Of a stretch of 64,000 nt of DNA, positions 50,310 through 61,200 are shown piece after piece (the stretch's first letter is position 1; the number at the start of each line of letters is the position of its first letter). The notes under the pieces were generated by a model that worked only from the letters and a program-made list of their open reading frames with translations, had not been told where the DNA came from and did no database searches. The translations under genes and the position numbers were made by a program. Source of the DNA: Flavobacterium undicola (GTDB lineage: Bacteria > Bacteroidota > Bacteroidia > Flavobacteriales > Flavobacteriaceae). The stretch is taken from positions 62,001-126,000 of the forward strand of contig NZ_JAAAPM020000003.1 of assembly GCF_009909155.2 (NCBI RefSeq). The letters are read 5' to 3'.

Positions 50310-53291
50310 TTAAAATTTCACATTAGCTCCTACCAGAAAAGTTCTAGGTCGGGGAGTTATTGAATTATCAATTCCGTTAGAAAATACCTCAGGATCTAAA
50401 CCTGAATAATTTGTAATAGTAAATACATTTTGCACACTGGCAGACAAACGTATGGAGGAACGGGAGTTAAATATATCCTCAAATGTGTATCCAAGGCTTA
50501 CATTATCCATTTTTAAAAATGAAGCATTTTCAACATAATAATCAGAAAGTAATACGTCTTCGGTAGATTTAAAATTAGTTTCTAAAACTGAAGTTGGTAA
50601 GTTTGACACCACCGAACTGTTTCTTAATAAATTGTATTGCGCTCTTGTAGCATTAGCACCATTATAGACGTAATTACCCAAACTCGCTCTCATATTAAAA
50701 GAAAGGTCTATGTTTTTATAATTAATATTTGATGCAAATCCCATAGTTACCGTTGGCATACCATTATGGTGTATGTATAAATCGGCATCATTAATGATAT
50801 TGTCACCATTCAAATCGGCATAAGCACCTTCAATTGGTTTACCATTGGTATCATAAATTTGTTTATATACATAAAATGAAAAAGGAGTGTAACCAACTCT
50901 GTGTATTTGAGCAGTAGTTCCGCCACCAGCACCAGCACCGGTTGTACCTACTAACTGATCCTGACCTAATGCCAAACTTTTAATTTCTGTTTTTATAAAA
51001 GTGCTGTTGAAATTAACATTCCACTTCAACCCATTTTTATTTTTAATAATATCGGCACCTACAGAAAACTCAAGCCCTTTTGAAGTAAAATTACCAATGT
51101 TTTGGAATCCGGAATTACTAAAATTGGAACCGTCTGAAATAGCTGCATTGGCAAGCAAATCTTTAGATTCTTTATAGAAACCTTCTACAGTAGCTGTTAC
51201 TCTGTCATTAAAAAATCCAAAATCAAGACCCGCATTGTACGTTGTGGTTTCTTCCCATTTTAAATCTTCATTTCTAAATTGCGGTATGGCAATAGTAGTT
51301 ACCGTATTTCCAAAAATATATTGGGAAGTTGGCAAACCTGTACTATATCTTGACATGTACAAGTCTAAATTAGCTTGCCCAATATCTTGCTGCCCGGTTA
51401 CTCCCCACCCTAATCTTAATTTTAAATTAGAGAGCGTTTTAGACTCTGGAAACAGATCTTCCTTAACTTTCCAGGCAAAGGCTGCAGAAGGAAAATTACC
51501 CCAACGATTTGATTCGCTAAAACGGGATGTACCATCTCTACGATAAGATACTGTAAAGAGGTATTTATCATAAAATGAAAGATTAGTTCTTCCGAAAAAT
51601 CCAATTAAAACCAAATTTGGATCTATATTTAAAACAGGAGCACTATCAACACCATTGTCTAATAATTCATTCGTATTGTATCTTTCATTGGTGAATTTTT
51701 GATAAGAATAACCCGCTGTAGCTTCAAAATTTAGTTTCCCGAATTCTTTTTTATAACCGAAATATCCATCCAGTAAATAATTACTCTGCTCGTTAGAATA
51801 TTCCGAATGAGATCCTATAATACGTCCATCAGCCTGAGAAAGCGGATTTTTATTGGAAACTCTTGTAAAACCATCGGCTGTACTTTTATCCATACCTAAA
51901 TTTAACACCGCGGTTAATTCAGGTAAAAAATGGAAATTATAATCTAATTTCACATTACCATACAGTCTTTTCACTTCACTCCTACTATTGCGTTGCATTA
52001 ACTCAGCAACCGGATTCAATGGAGCGCGTTCTGTTAAATCACTCTCATTAATAACACCGTCATGATTGTCTCTATAATATTGAAAGTATCCGCCAAAAAC
52101 AGAATTGGCATCATAAACAGGCTGTGTAGGATCAAAAGTTATAGCATTGCCTTGTTGACCCGAAGCAAATCTGTTTTTTTCCAAAGATGCATTAGCATTA
52201 ACACTAATTTTTAAATGATTATCAAATAGACTTGGGTTTAAGGTTACAGAACCCGTGTTACGCTCAAATTCTGAAGTTAACATCAAACCATTTTGTAATG
52301 TTCTTCCAAAAGAAGCTCTCGATGGAATTTTGTCAAACAACATTCCGTTTACCGAAACATTAGTATTTGAAGAGATACTTGATCTATAAATTTCTTTTTG
52401 CCAATCGGTATTTGCTGTTCCTAATAAGGGCAACAAAGTTGGATCTTGTACACTTACCAATTCTCTTAATTCATTTCCACTAAAGACATCCATTTTATTT
52501 GCAAGTGTGTTTACACTCATGCTCATATCTAAACTGGCAGAAAAGGTTTTAGTTCCTTTTTTCAGGGTAATAATAATAACTCCGTTTGACGCTCTGGAAC
52601 CATATATAGCCGTAGCCGAAGCATCTTTTAAAACAGAAAAAGATTCAATGTCATTTGGATTAATCGAACTCAATATAGAACGTGAGCCTCCTATTGAATT
52701 GTTATCTACAGGCATTCCATTAATTACAATCAAAGGATCATTAGACGCTCCTAATGATGCTCCCCCACGAATTCTAATAGTCGATCCTGCTCCCGGATCC
52801 CCGCCGGTTGTAATGGATAAACCTGCCACACGACCTGTTAAAAGATTTTCGGCAGTAACTATATTCCCTTTATTAAAATCTTTTGCAGTTACTGAAGTTA
52901 CTGATCCTGTAGCATCCTTAATTTTTGTGCTACCATAACCAATAACCACAACTTCGTTTAGTGTTTTTGATTCTTCACGAAGAGATATATTCAAGACATT
53001 CCCTGTGATTTTCTTTTCGATTGTTCCGTATCCTACTGATGAAAAAATTGCTATATCACCATTATTTGCATTAATCTGATAATTCCCATTGGCATCTGTT
53101 ATTGTAGAACTAACATTATTCTTTAGTATTACTGTTACACCAGGCAGTGTTGCCTTTGTTACTTCATCTACAACAGTTCCTTTAACAACTGCTTTCTGCC
53201 CGAAAAATAGAATAGGTGTTAAAAAAATTATCATCGAACAGTATAACTTAAAAGCTATCAGAGTTCTCATTTTCTTTGGTTTTGAATTCAT
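50310..53291 (-). CDS. SusC/RagA-family TonB-dependent receptor
   Basis: A 993-residue receptor. A signal peptide is followed by a carboxypeptidase-like domain (about 35-115; GTVVDEVTKATLPGVTV) and the plug with SusC-specific NEVVVIGYGSTKIKDATGSV, IRGGASLGASNDPLIVI and SVLKDASATAIYGSRASNGV. The barrel ends in GANVKF. A second ATG seven codons in (53270) may be the true start. It is the first gene of the galactan operon. The 493-bp upstream gap separates it from the regulator. Confidence 0.95.
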   Translation of the reverse strand: MNSKPKKMRTLIAFKLYCSMIIFLTPILFFGQKAVVKGTVVDEVTKATLPGVTVILKNNVSSTITDANGNYQINANNGDIAIFSSVGYGTIEKKITGNVLNISLREESKTLNEVVVIGYGSTKIKDATGSVTSVTAKDFNKGNIVTAENLLTGRVAGLSITTGGDPGAGSTIRIRGGASLGASNDPLIVINGMPVDNNSIGGSRSILSSINPNDIESFSVLKDASATAIYGSRASNGVIIITLKKGTKTFSASLDMSMSVNTLANKMDVFSGNELRELVSVQDPTLLPLLGTANTDWQKEIYRSSISSNTNVSVNGMLFDKIPSRASFGRTLQNGLMLTSEFERNTGSVTLNPSLFDNHLKISVNANASLEKNRFASGQQGNAITFDPTQPVYDANSVFGGYFQYYRDNHDGVINESDLTERAPLNPVAELMQRNSRSEVKRLYGNVKLDYNFHFLPELTAVLNLGMDKSTADGFTRVSNKNPLSQADGRIIGSHSEYSNEQSNYLLDGYFGYKKEFGKLNFEATAGYSYQKFTNERYNTNELLDNGVDSAPVLNIDPNLVLIGFFGRTNLSFYDKYLFTVSYRRDGTSRFSESNRWGNFPSAAFAWKVKEDLFPESKTLSNLKLRLGWGVTGQQDIGQANLDLYMSRYSTGLPTSQYIFGNTVTTIAIPQFRNEDLKWEETTTYNAGLDFGFFNDRVTATVEGFYKESKDLLANAAISDGSNFSNSGFQNIGNFTSKGLEFSVGADIIKNKNGLKWNVNFNSTFIKTEIKSLALGQDQLVGTTGAGAGGGTTAQIHRVGYTPFSFYVYKQIYDTNGKPIEGAYADLNGDNIINDADLYIHHNGMPTVTMGFASNINYKNIDLSFNMRASLGNYVYNGANATRAQYNLLRNSSVVSNLPTSVLETNFKSTEDVLLSDYYVENASFLKMDNVSLGYTFEDIFNSRSSIRLSASVQNVFTITNYSGLDPEVFSNGIDNSITPRPRTFLVGANVKF

Positions 53292-53784
53292 ATTATAGTT
53301 TGGTTTTGCATTAAAAATTTTAGTTTTTTTTTAAAATTAATTTGAGTTAGCTTTTCATAATTACTTTTTGGTTGTTTTTAATTAAATTTTGTTTTAGAGA
53401 TTGATGTAGTTTTAATACGTTGCAATTTAGCCCCGCTATCAAGAATCAAAGGGGAAATAATTCATCAACCTAGGTAGTCTAAATCATTTTACCCTAGTAA
53501 AACAAGGTAAAAATCAGCCATTCAAGAAAAAAAACAGCCTTAAAATAGTATTATTATTATTTGAAAGAAACAACAGACTTTTACTGTCTATAAATATTTC
53601 ACACGGAAACACTAAAATATTAGTGCATAAAAATTAAAATTCAGAGAAATTAGAAAGGAGTAAACATGGAAAAGATTACCATCAATTTTCATTTTCGAAA
53701 TGATAAATGATAGTATGGTTTAAATAATTATACCTAGTTTTTAAATTGAAGTATACTTAATTACATCGAAAGAGTTGCAGATAC
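53292..53784. other. 493-bp regulatory gap upstream of susC
   Basis: No gene. No perfect TAnnTTTG box for susC. Possible sites are the 8-bp palindrome ACCTAGGT (53468-53475) and a 7-bp inverted repeat (53487-53493 with 53506-53512), in the likely activator zone. A weak pair TTTG (53450-53447) and TAAATTGC (53429-53422) on the minus strand might be the promoter. Confidence 0.4.
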
Positions 53785-56700
53785 TTATTTCTCTTTTAGT
53801 AACGAAGAAGGGTTTTCTCCAAAACGTTCTTTGAATAATTTGCTAAAATATTTTCTATCAGAATACCCAACTAAATAACAAACCTCAGCCACTGTATTTT
53901 CTTTTTTCAAGAGCAGTTGTTTTGCTTTCTTTAATTTATATTCCCGAATATATTCTACCAAGGACATTCCAGTCAATATTTTGAGTTTTTTATAGATAAC
54001 CGAATGGCTCATGCCTAAATGCTTAACGACTATATTTACAGAAAAGTCATTACAGTCAATATTCTCCTCGATTAAATTCCCCAGATTTTGAAGAAATTCC
54101 TGATCTGATTTGTTCGTTGTCAATTCTCCAATAGGCATAAAATCCTCCGAACGGAATATCTCATGTAAGCGTGCCCTGTTTTTTAAAATGTTTTTAATTC
54201 TGGCACGAAGAAGCGACTCATTAAAAGGCTTCGTAATATAATCATCTGCACCGGTTTCAAATCCTGCCATTTTGTGTATAAAAGAAGCTCTGGCGGTTAA
54301 AAGAATAACCGGAATATGGCTGGTACTAGAATTTGATTTCAAATTATGAGTCAACTCAATTCCATCCATAACAGGCATCATGACATCACTCACAATAAGA
54401 TCCGGCATTTTATCTAAAGCAATTTCCAATCCTTCTTTCCCGTTAGCGGCTTGCAAAACAATAAATTCGTCTGAAAAAAGTTCGACAATATAATTACAGA
54501 TATCCGGATTATCTTCAACAATAAGCAAGGTTTGCTCTTTCGTTAAAGCATCATCAACAGCTACAATACGCTGTTCTGTTATTTGTTCTTTATTTTTATT
54601 GCTGGTAAAATAATTCTCGATAAGTTCTTCATTGGTTTCATTTCCGCCAATTTCGTCCTCATTAAAAAAAGAATTCCCTTTTTTCAATGTGATAATAAAG
54701 GTACTGCCGGAACCCTTTTTACTTTTAACAGTGATTTCTCCATGATGCAGCTTTATAATTTCATTTGAAATAGTTAAACCGAGCCCAAAACCAGTCCCGT
54801 TGACATTCGTAGTATCGTTAGCCTGATAGAACCGATTAAAGATTTTCGAAAGGTGTTTCTTCGAAATCCCGATTCCTTCATCTACCAGTTCTAATTGTAC
54901 TTTTTTATCCGTTTCTGTTATCGACAGCTTTATGGAGCCCCCAGCATTTGTAAATTTTAACGCATTCGAAAATAAATTATAGAGTACTTTTTCCATCTGG
55001 TTTTTATCAAACCACAATTCGATCATCTCAGTTGAAGATTCAAACTCAAACTTGATATCTTTTTGATGGGCAAATTCTTTAAACGACAAGTAAATTTCCT
55101 TGCTAAACTTAACCCAATCCTCTTGCACCACTTTCAAACTGATTTGTTGGTGCTCCAGCTTTCTAAAGTCCAAAAGTTCGTTGACCAGATTCAGTAAATA
55201 TTCTCCATTTTTTTTAATTGTCCCAAAAGGATTTTGTTGATGAGCCTCAGAAAAATCATTGGTTTTTAATAATTTATTGATGGAACTCAAAATAAGCGTT
55301 ACCGGAGTTCTTATTTCATGAGAGATATTTGTGAAAAAATCTTGTTTTAAATTATAAAGTTCGATGTCTTTTTCATGGGTGAATTTTTCGAATCTCAAAT
55401 CCGCTTTCATTTTTTCCCATGAAATGATGTATTTTATAAAAACATATAAGATTAGAACAATCAAAAGAGTATAAATCAAAAAAGCCCACCATTCCAGCCA
55501 AAAGGGTTTTAATATTGTAATCCCTACAGCTGTATACTTATCTACCCAATCATCTCCCAGTTCTCTACTCCTCACTTTGAAAAGATATTTACCCGGAGAA
55601 AGATTGGTATATGTTGCCGTACCGTCTTTACCTATCGAACGCCAATTTTTATCAAAATTATCCATTTTAATCTGGTACTCACAATTGGCTGAAGATGGAA
55701 ATCGCATGGCTGCAAACTCAAAAGTTATGACATCCTGATCGTATTCTAAAGTTACATTTTTAGAAAAAGCAATATCATTTTCTAATATTTCGCCTTCCCC
55801 AACTGCTACTTCTTTGTTGAAAAGTTTAAAACTGGTAAACTTTACTTTAGGCGTGATATTTTGGGTTTTGATGGTTTTGGGATTAAACTCAACTACCCCT
55901 TTGGAACAACCAAAATACAACATTCCTTTGGCGTCTTTAAAACAGGAATTGATATGATAATCCCCTTTAAGATTTGAAAAGCTGTTAAAGGTTTTTGTGG
56001 TATAATTGTAATTGAAAATCCCCTGTTTGGTACTAAACCAGATCAATCCCCTGTTGTCTTCAATAATGGCAGTCACGGTCTGATAACGGACATTTTTAAA
56101 ATTTTCGAAACGATTAATTTTTTTGGTTTTTTTATCTAATAAATTAATTCCTTCCCCGGCGGTTCCAATCCATAAATTCCCTTTGGAATCTTTTAAAATA
56201 CTATACACATAATCGCTACTGATAGAGTTTTGATTGTTCACTGAACTTTTATACACTTTAAAACGCTTGGTTTTGGTATCCAAAAGATCAACACCACCCC
56301 CAAAAGTAGCCAGCCATATAAAATTACCGTCTTTTTGGAGTGAGATTACATTGTCGCTACTGATAGAAAAAGGATCAGCCGATTTCTTTTTATAACTTGT
56401 AAATTCTTTGGTGGTTGTATCAAAATAATTCAGCCCACCTCCCCAGGTAGCTACCCAAATGTTCTTTTTTTCGTCTTCAACCGTGTAACGAACATCATTA
56501 TAACTAAGGGATTTTGGATTCCCAGCCTCTTGTTTGAATTGTGTAGCAACGCCTGTTTTGTAATTAAAATACACCAGACCATTTACAAAAGTTCCAATCC
56601 AAAGATTTCCGTTACTGCTTTCTTTTATGTACTGAATATAATTGTCCCCAATAGAATTTTTTCGCTCGCTATTGTAATGCTTTACGGCTTTTGTCCCTTC

Positions 56701-57858
56701 TTGCACAACAGTCAATCCTTTTCCGTCTAATCCCATAAAAAAAGCATCCTTATTTTTATAGACTGACAATACTGAGATGGGTGCTTCTCCCTTATCTGAG
56801 CTGGGTAAAAAAGTGTAGTCTTTGTTAAAACTTAGCACATCGACACCATTCCAGGCGGTTACCAACCAAATGTTAGCACTCTCGTCTTCCATGAGATCAT
56901 AGATGGCATTACTGGAAATGGAAGATTCTAATTGGGAATCATTAGTATAGTTAACAACTATTGGCTTTACACTATTGATATTGGTTATTTTAAAAACTCC
57001 ATTACCATCCGTCCCAATCCATAAAGCCCCATTTTTCCCTCTTTTAATACACCGCACAATAGAAACCGGTTTATTGATACCGTATGCCTTTTTTTGAAAA
57101 CTTAATCGGTTTACATCTAAGGTCAATAATCCTTTTCCGCTTGTACCGATTAGAAGTTCATTCTTATTCAAACCGCTAATAGAATGAATGTAATCTGGTG
57201 AGGTATTGCTCGAAGAATTGATGCGTACAAACTGACCAGTCTTAGGATTGAATTTATTTAAACCACCGCCAAAAGTCCCTATCCAAAGATTTTTATTCGC
57301 ATCTTCATAAATACTTCTAACGTCATTATGACTCAACGATTTTTCATTATTGGCCTGAAACTTATAGGTTTTAAAGGTTTGTTTTTGGGGATTAAAAAAG
57401 CAAAGTCCATTTTTGGTTCCCAGCCAAATTGTTCCTTTAGCATCTTCAAAAAGAGTGTTCAATTCATTGGAAGGAATCGAATTAGCATCGTTGGAAATAT
57501 TTTTATAGGTAACAAATTTATCGTTCGAAGGATTGTATAAATTCAAACCACCTCCTAATGTGGCAATCCAAATTTTCCCTTTATGATCTATTAGTAAATC
57601 AGAGATGTCATTGGCACTTAAGACACTATTTTGCTTATTGTATGTTTTTATTTTGTTACCGTCGTAGCGGTTCAATCCGTTTTCGGTACCAATCCAGACA
57701 AAACCATTTTTCTCCTTTACAATACTTCTAACCCGGTCAGTAGATAATCCATTCGTTTGATTTATTTTATTAAATACAACTTGTGACTGACTGAAACAAG
57801 ATATAGAAGCAAATAGTACAAAAAGACTTAACAGAAAAAATATTCGTTTTGTTTTCAA
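53785..57858 (-). CDS. Hybrid two-component system regulator (HTCS) of the galactan locus
   Basis: A 1357-residue sensor-kinase/regulator fusion. After a signal peptide, periplasmic propeller repeats (W-I/L-G-T-x-G-G-G-L pattern, about 30-690) and a Y_Y_Y domain (about 700-780) form the sensor. One membrane helix (about 788-808) is followed by HisKA with NISHEIRTP (H about 845), HATPase (GTGFGLGLTIS), a receiver (DLIVSDVMMPVMDG, Asp about 1155; DDYITKPF) and an AraC helix-turn-helix at the end. It probably senses galacto-oligosaccharide and activates susC. The start codon is TTG; no ATG is available between the upstream stop and the signal peptide. Confidence 0.93.
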   Translation of the reverse strand: MKTKRIFFLLSLFVLFASISCFSQSQVVFNKINQTNGLSTDRVRSIVKEKNGFVWIGTENGLNRYDGNKIKTYNKQNSVLSANDISDLLIDHKGKIWIATLGGGLNLYNPSNDKFVTYKNISNDANSIPSNELNTLFEDAKGTIWLGTKNGLCFFNPQKQTFKTYKFQANNEKSLSHNDVRSIYEDANKNLWIGTFGGGLNKFNPKTGQFVRINSSSNTSPDYIHSISGLNKNELLIGTSGKGLLTLDVNRLSFQKKAYGINKPVSIVRCIKRGKNGALWIGTDGNGVFKITNINSVKPIVVNYTNDSQLESSISSNAIYDLMEDESANIWLVTAWNGVDVLSFNKDYTFLPSSDKGEAPISVLSVYKNKDAFFMGLDGKGLTVVQEGTKAVKHYNSERKNSIGDNYIQYIKESSNGNLWIGTFVNGLVYFNYKTGVATQFKQEAGNPKSLSYNDVRYTVEDEKKNIWVATWGGGLNYFDTTTKEFTSYKKKSADPFSISSDNVISLQKDGNFIWLATFGGGVDLLDTKTKRFKVYKSSVNNQNSISSDYVYSILKDSKGNLWIGTAGEGINLLDKKTKKINRFENFKNVRYQTVTAIIEDNRGLIWFSTKQGIFNYNYTTKTFNSFSNLKGDYHINSCFKDAKGMLYFGCSKGVVEFNPKTIKTQNITPKVKFTSFKLFNKEVAVGEGEILENDIAFSKNVTLEYDQDVITFEFAAMRFPSSANCEYQIKMDNFDKNWRSIGKDGTATYTNLSPGKYLFKVRSRELGDDWVDKYTAVGITILKPFWLEWWAFLIYTLLIVLILYVFIKYIISWEKMKADLRFEKFTHEKDIELYNLKQDFFTNISHEIRTPVTLILSSINKLLKTNDFSEAHQQNPFGTIKKNGEYLLNLVNELLDFRKLEHQQISLKVVQEDWVKFSKEIYLSFKEFAHQKDIKFEFESSTEMIELWFDKNQMEKVLYNLFSNALKFTNAGGSIKLSITETDKKVQLELVDEGIGISKKHLSKIFNRFYQANDTTNVNGTGFGLGLTISNEIIKLHHGEITVKSKKGSGSTFIITLKKGNSFFNEDEIGGNETNEELIENYFTSNKNKEQITEQRIVAVDDALTKEQTLLIVEDNPDICNYIVELFSDEFIVLQAANGKEGLEIALDKMPDLIVSDVMMPVMDGIELTHNLKSNSSTSHIPVILLTARASFIHKMAGFETGADDYITKPFNESLLRARIKNILKNRARLHEIFRSEDFMPIGELTTNKSDQEFLQNLGNLIEENIDCNDFSVNIVVKHLGMSHSVIYKKLKILTGMSLVEYIREYKLKKAKQLLLKKENTVAEVCYLVGYSDRKYFSKLFKERFGENPSSLLKEK

Positions 57859-57947
57859 AGCAAAATATAATTAGGAGTTCCCTGAGATTAAGATATTGAA
57901 ATATATTATTTAGAAAACACACTTTCTTAAAAGCTAATTCTAATTAA

Positions 57948-57955
57948 CAAATATA
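57948..57955 (-). promoter_or_regulatory. -7 promoter box of the HTCS gene
   Basis: Reads TATATTTG on the minus strand, a full TAnnTTTG match, about 90 bp upstream of the TTG start. Confidence 0.55.
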
Positions 57956-58070
57956 TGCATTTGGATCCTGTACGCGAATTATTTTATTAATAATGAATTT
58001 TAAGGTCTATTATTTAGATCAAATTTCAAAAACAGAATTTACTCAAATAAAGCCGTTTTTTTTAAGACAA

Positions 58071-58114
58071 AAAAATCCCAACAATCTGCCAGTAGCCAAG
58101 TTGTTGGGATTTTT
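58071..58114 (-). terminator. Terminator of the second GH2 gene
   Basis: A 14-bp stem (58071-58084 with 58101-58114), 16-base loop and T-runs on both sides, about 135 bp past the GH2 stop on the minus strand. Confidence 0.8.
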
Positions 58115-58137
58115 TGATAATTCGGATATTCGTGGTT
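58105..58137 (+). pseudogene. Relic of the acyltransferase 3' end
   Basis: Bases 58112-58137 are identical to 43658-43683 in the acyltransferase gene (26 in a row), with weaker likeness from 58105. In the same frame both read DNSDIRG (LGFFDNSDIRGLN here, LGRFDNSDIRGCN there). No intact gene surrounds it. Confidence 0.6.
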
Positions 58138-58247
58138 TAAATCATTCCATTAGTAATTACCTTCTCAAATTTTATGCTCTCTAAGTTTCAGTGCATAATC
58201 TCGAAAACAGGAAACTTAGATAGGCGACTAACTAACCGTAACCAAAC

Positions 58248-61200
58248 CTATTTAATTGTTGTTAACTTATTATTTAATGTATCGATTGGCTCGTAAAATT
58301 CTACTTCGATTATTGGTAAACGTTGTATGGTTTTATCTCCTTCTTTTAAACCTGCATCGTCCACTTTTCCGGTAATTTCAACCAGATTGATAGCATCACT
58401 GTCTTTGGCAGAGCCCAATAGTTCTATTTGGACTTTTTTACCTTTGGTTGGAGTTACATCTAGAGTCACATATCCTAAACTCGTAGGTGTTGACCCTTCA
58501 AACACTTTTTTATTGTCTACAAAAATTCGAATTGGATACTTTTTACTTTTCCATCCGGCAAGCTTCAACACTACCTGATTGATAGTAGCTTCACGCTCTA
58601 ATTCATATTCAATCGTCGCCTTGTCATTTTTACCGTAAGACCATTGTGTCAATTCGTTGTCATCATAACTTTTATAAGCATCAGCTTGATTCGAATTGGT
58701 TTTAGCTCCAATAATCGCTATGGGTAATCTAGTTCTCTTGAAAGATGGTGTTGCAGGAGTTGGCCCTTTTTCTGTAAAAGACGGCAAATTTTCATTTGGC
58801 ATATTCGTTGACAATTTCCCTAAATCAGTCTTAATTGTTTTCACCGTGATAGCATCACCTTTAAGCAATTTAGAAGTTGCTTTGATGTTAATCAATCCTT
58901 CTGTTTCAGTTGATCTCACCATAATTCGGTTGACACCACATTCTACCGGAAGACTGCTGGCTCCAATATAATTATCAGGTCCTTGCGCAATTCCGCCAAC
59001 AAAAGTACCTTGTCCTTTTACTTCAAAATCAATCATATTCAATGCTGTAGGACAACGATTTCCTTTATCATCTACAACTTCTACTTGTACAATAGCCAAA
59101 TCATTAGCATTAGCCAAAGTTCCTCTAGGTCTTTCAATCGTACTTAACTTAAGTGCGTAAGGTTTTCCAGCTGTGCGAATTTCAGTTTCACAAACTTTTT
59201 TTCCTGATTTATCATAACCAATTGCTTTGATCGTTCCTGGTTTGAATTGCACATTTTTAAAAGTAAACAAGAATTTTTTGCTTTGTATTCCTTTTCCAAG
59301 ACTCGTTTTGTTGATAAACAATTCTACTGCATCGGCAGTCGAAATTACAGTGATATCTTTAGTTACTTCTTTTTCATAATTCCAATGTCCTACAATATGT
59401 GCTTTAGGCGTTTCGGTATCAACCCATCCATCCCAAATTACCTGATGCGCATAAAAACCATCTTTAGGAATTCGCATAGGATCTACTTCCCCGCTTCTAC
59501 GATAATTTTCCTGTCCTCTGTAATGGGTATTCGAATCACTAAAAATAATATTCACTCCACCTGAACTAACACGCTCTCCAGTTCCTGGTCGGGATTCCCA
59601 GTAATCGTACCAACGCTCTACATTTTCAACGGCATGCGTATCCTGATTGCGGTTGTAAGCACTCGCATCTGCTACTTTTGTTCCATTTACATTTTCATGA
59701 GTGGTTCCACCTACTCCATTTTTATGGTAAGGTGGCGTGAATTCATCCCAATATTTACGTAAACCTTCGTCTCTGCTGTATTCCGTTGCCCAAAAAGGAA
59801 GCTTTGCGCTTTTGTTGATATACAACATTTCGCCTCCGTATTCAGCTACTTTACTGTCTAACATTTCTCTACTTCCAATGGCGCGTCCTCCATAAGGATC
59901 ATAAGTGTTTCTGATAGCCAGCATTTCTTTCATGTGTTCTTCCGAAATACTTTCGTTTCCAGATTCGTAAAATAAAATACTCGGATTGTTTCTGTTGTAT
60001 ATAATGGCATCACGCATCAACTCCGTACGTTGTTCCCATCTTCTGCCTGTAACATCAGCTTCGGCATCTCCTGCTGGCATGGCTTGGATTAAACCAACTC
60101 TATCACAGGATTCTACGTCTTGTTTCCAAGGCGTTACGTGCATCCAGCGCACCAAATTCCCGTTACTCTTTACCATCAAACTATTGCTGTAATCACTCAT
60201 CCATGCCGGAACTGACATTCCCACAGAAGGCCATTCGTTACTGGTACGTTGTGCATATCCGTGCATCATAATCACTCGGTCATTCAAATAGACCATTCCT
60301 TTTTCGAACTTTCCTTTACGGAATCCTGTTTGAATATTGACCTTATCTACTGGTTTATTGTCTACCAAAACTTCACTGGAAACTGTATACAAATAGCCAT
60401 AACCCCAGCTCCAAAAATTCAAATTATTTAAAGCTTTAGACGCTTTCAAATCCTTTTTTTCATTTGGATTTACAGTGAAAGAATCGCCTAAAAACGAAGC
60501 CACTTCTTTCCCTTGCATGTCCACCACAGTTACTTTCAGTTGCGCATTAACTGGTTTTGAAAGTTCATTTTTTACTTGTGAAGACACATTAATAACCGCT
60601 TTTTTATCGGCTATATTAAAATCTGTTGCATACACATAAGTACCTGTTGTTCCCAATGTCGAGAACAAAGGAAGGGTTTGATATACTTTAGATTTAATAT
60701 GCAAGAATACATTTTTCGGAAGTCCGCCATAATTAGCATTGAAATTATTATTGTTCCACTGAAATCCTGAGTTACTTGCTTTCTCTCTGTATTTCCAATC
60801 ATTATCTGTTTTAACCGCAATTACATTTTCCTGAGGAAAAGGTTTTACATAAAGCGTTAAATCGAAACCAAAAGCCATTACTCCATTTTCATGTCGTCCA
60901 ATAAAAGTTCCATTCAAATAGACTTCTCCCATTTGACGCACTCCTTCAAATTCGATAAAAATTTTCTTGTCTCCTGAATCTTTCGGCAATTGAAATGTTT
61001 TGCGATACCAGGCAATTCCTGTAGATAAATGAGTAATGTCATTTTTAAAAGCCTCGGCTTGATTCCATGCAAAAGGAAGATTGACAGCAGTCCATTTTTG
61101 ATCGTCAAATTCTGGTTTTACAGCTTCTTCAGCAGCACCAACATTCAATTTCCAACCGTAATTGAAATTGTATTTTTCTCTCTCTGATTTGTTTTGCTGT

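Larger units (their letters stand above)
57859..58247. other. 389-bp gap with HTCS promoter, terminator and a gene relic
   Basis: Holds the HTCS -7 box (57948-57955), the GH2 terminator (58071-58114) and the acyltransferase-like relic (58105-58137). The rest is AT-rich and shows nothing clear. Confidence 0.6.

Noticed and set aside
52507..52938. 143-codon ORF antisense to susC
   Set aside because: It is a shadow of the susC plug-domain coding sequence with no family likeness. Other long antisense ORFs (for example 8817-9218 and 40817-41209) were dismissed likewise.
53666..53710. 14-codon ORF preceded by AAAGGAG, a Shine-Dalgarno-like sequence
   Set aside because: Shine-Dalgarno sequences are rarely used in this phylum, the peptide is tiny and nothing around it supports expression.
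57993..58184. 63-codon plus-strand ORF in the gap upstream of the HTCS gene
   Set aside because: It runs through a terminator hairpin and shows no family likeness except the short acyltransferase relic.
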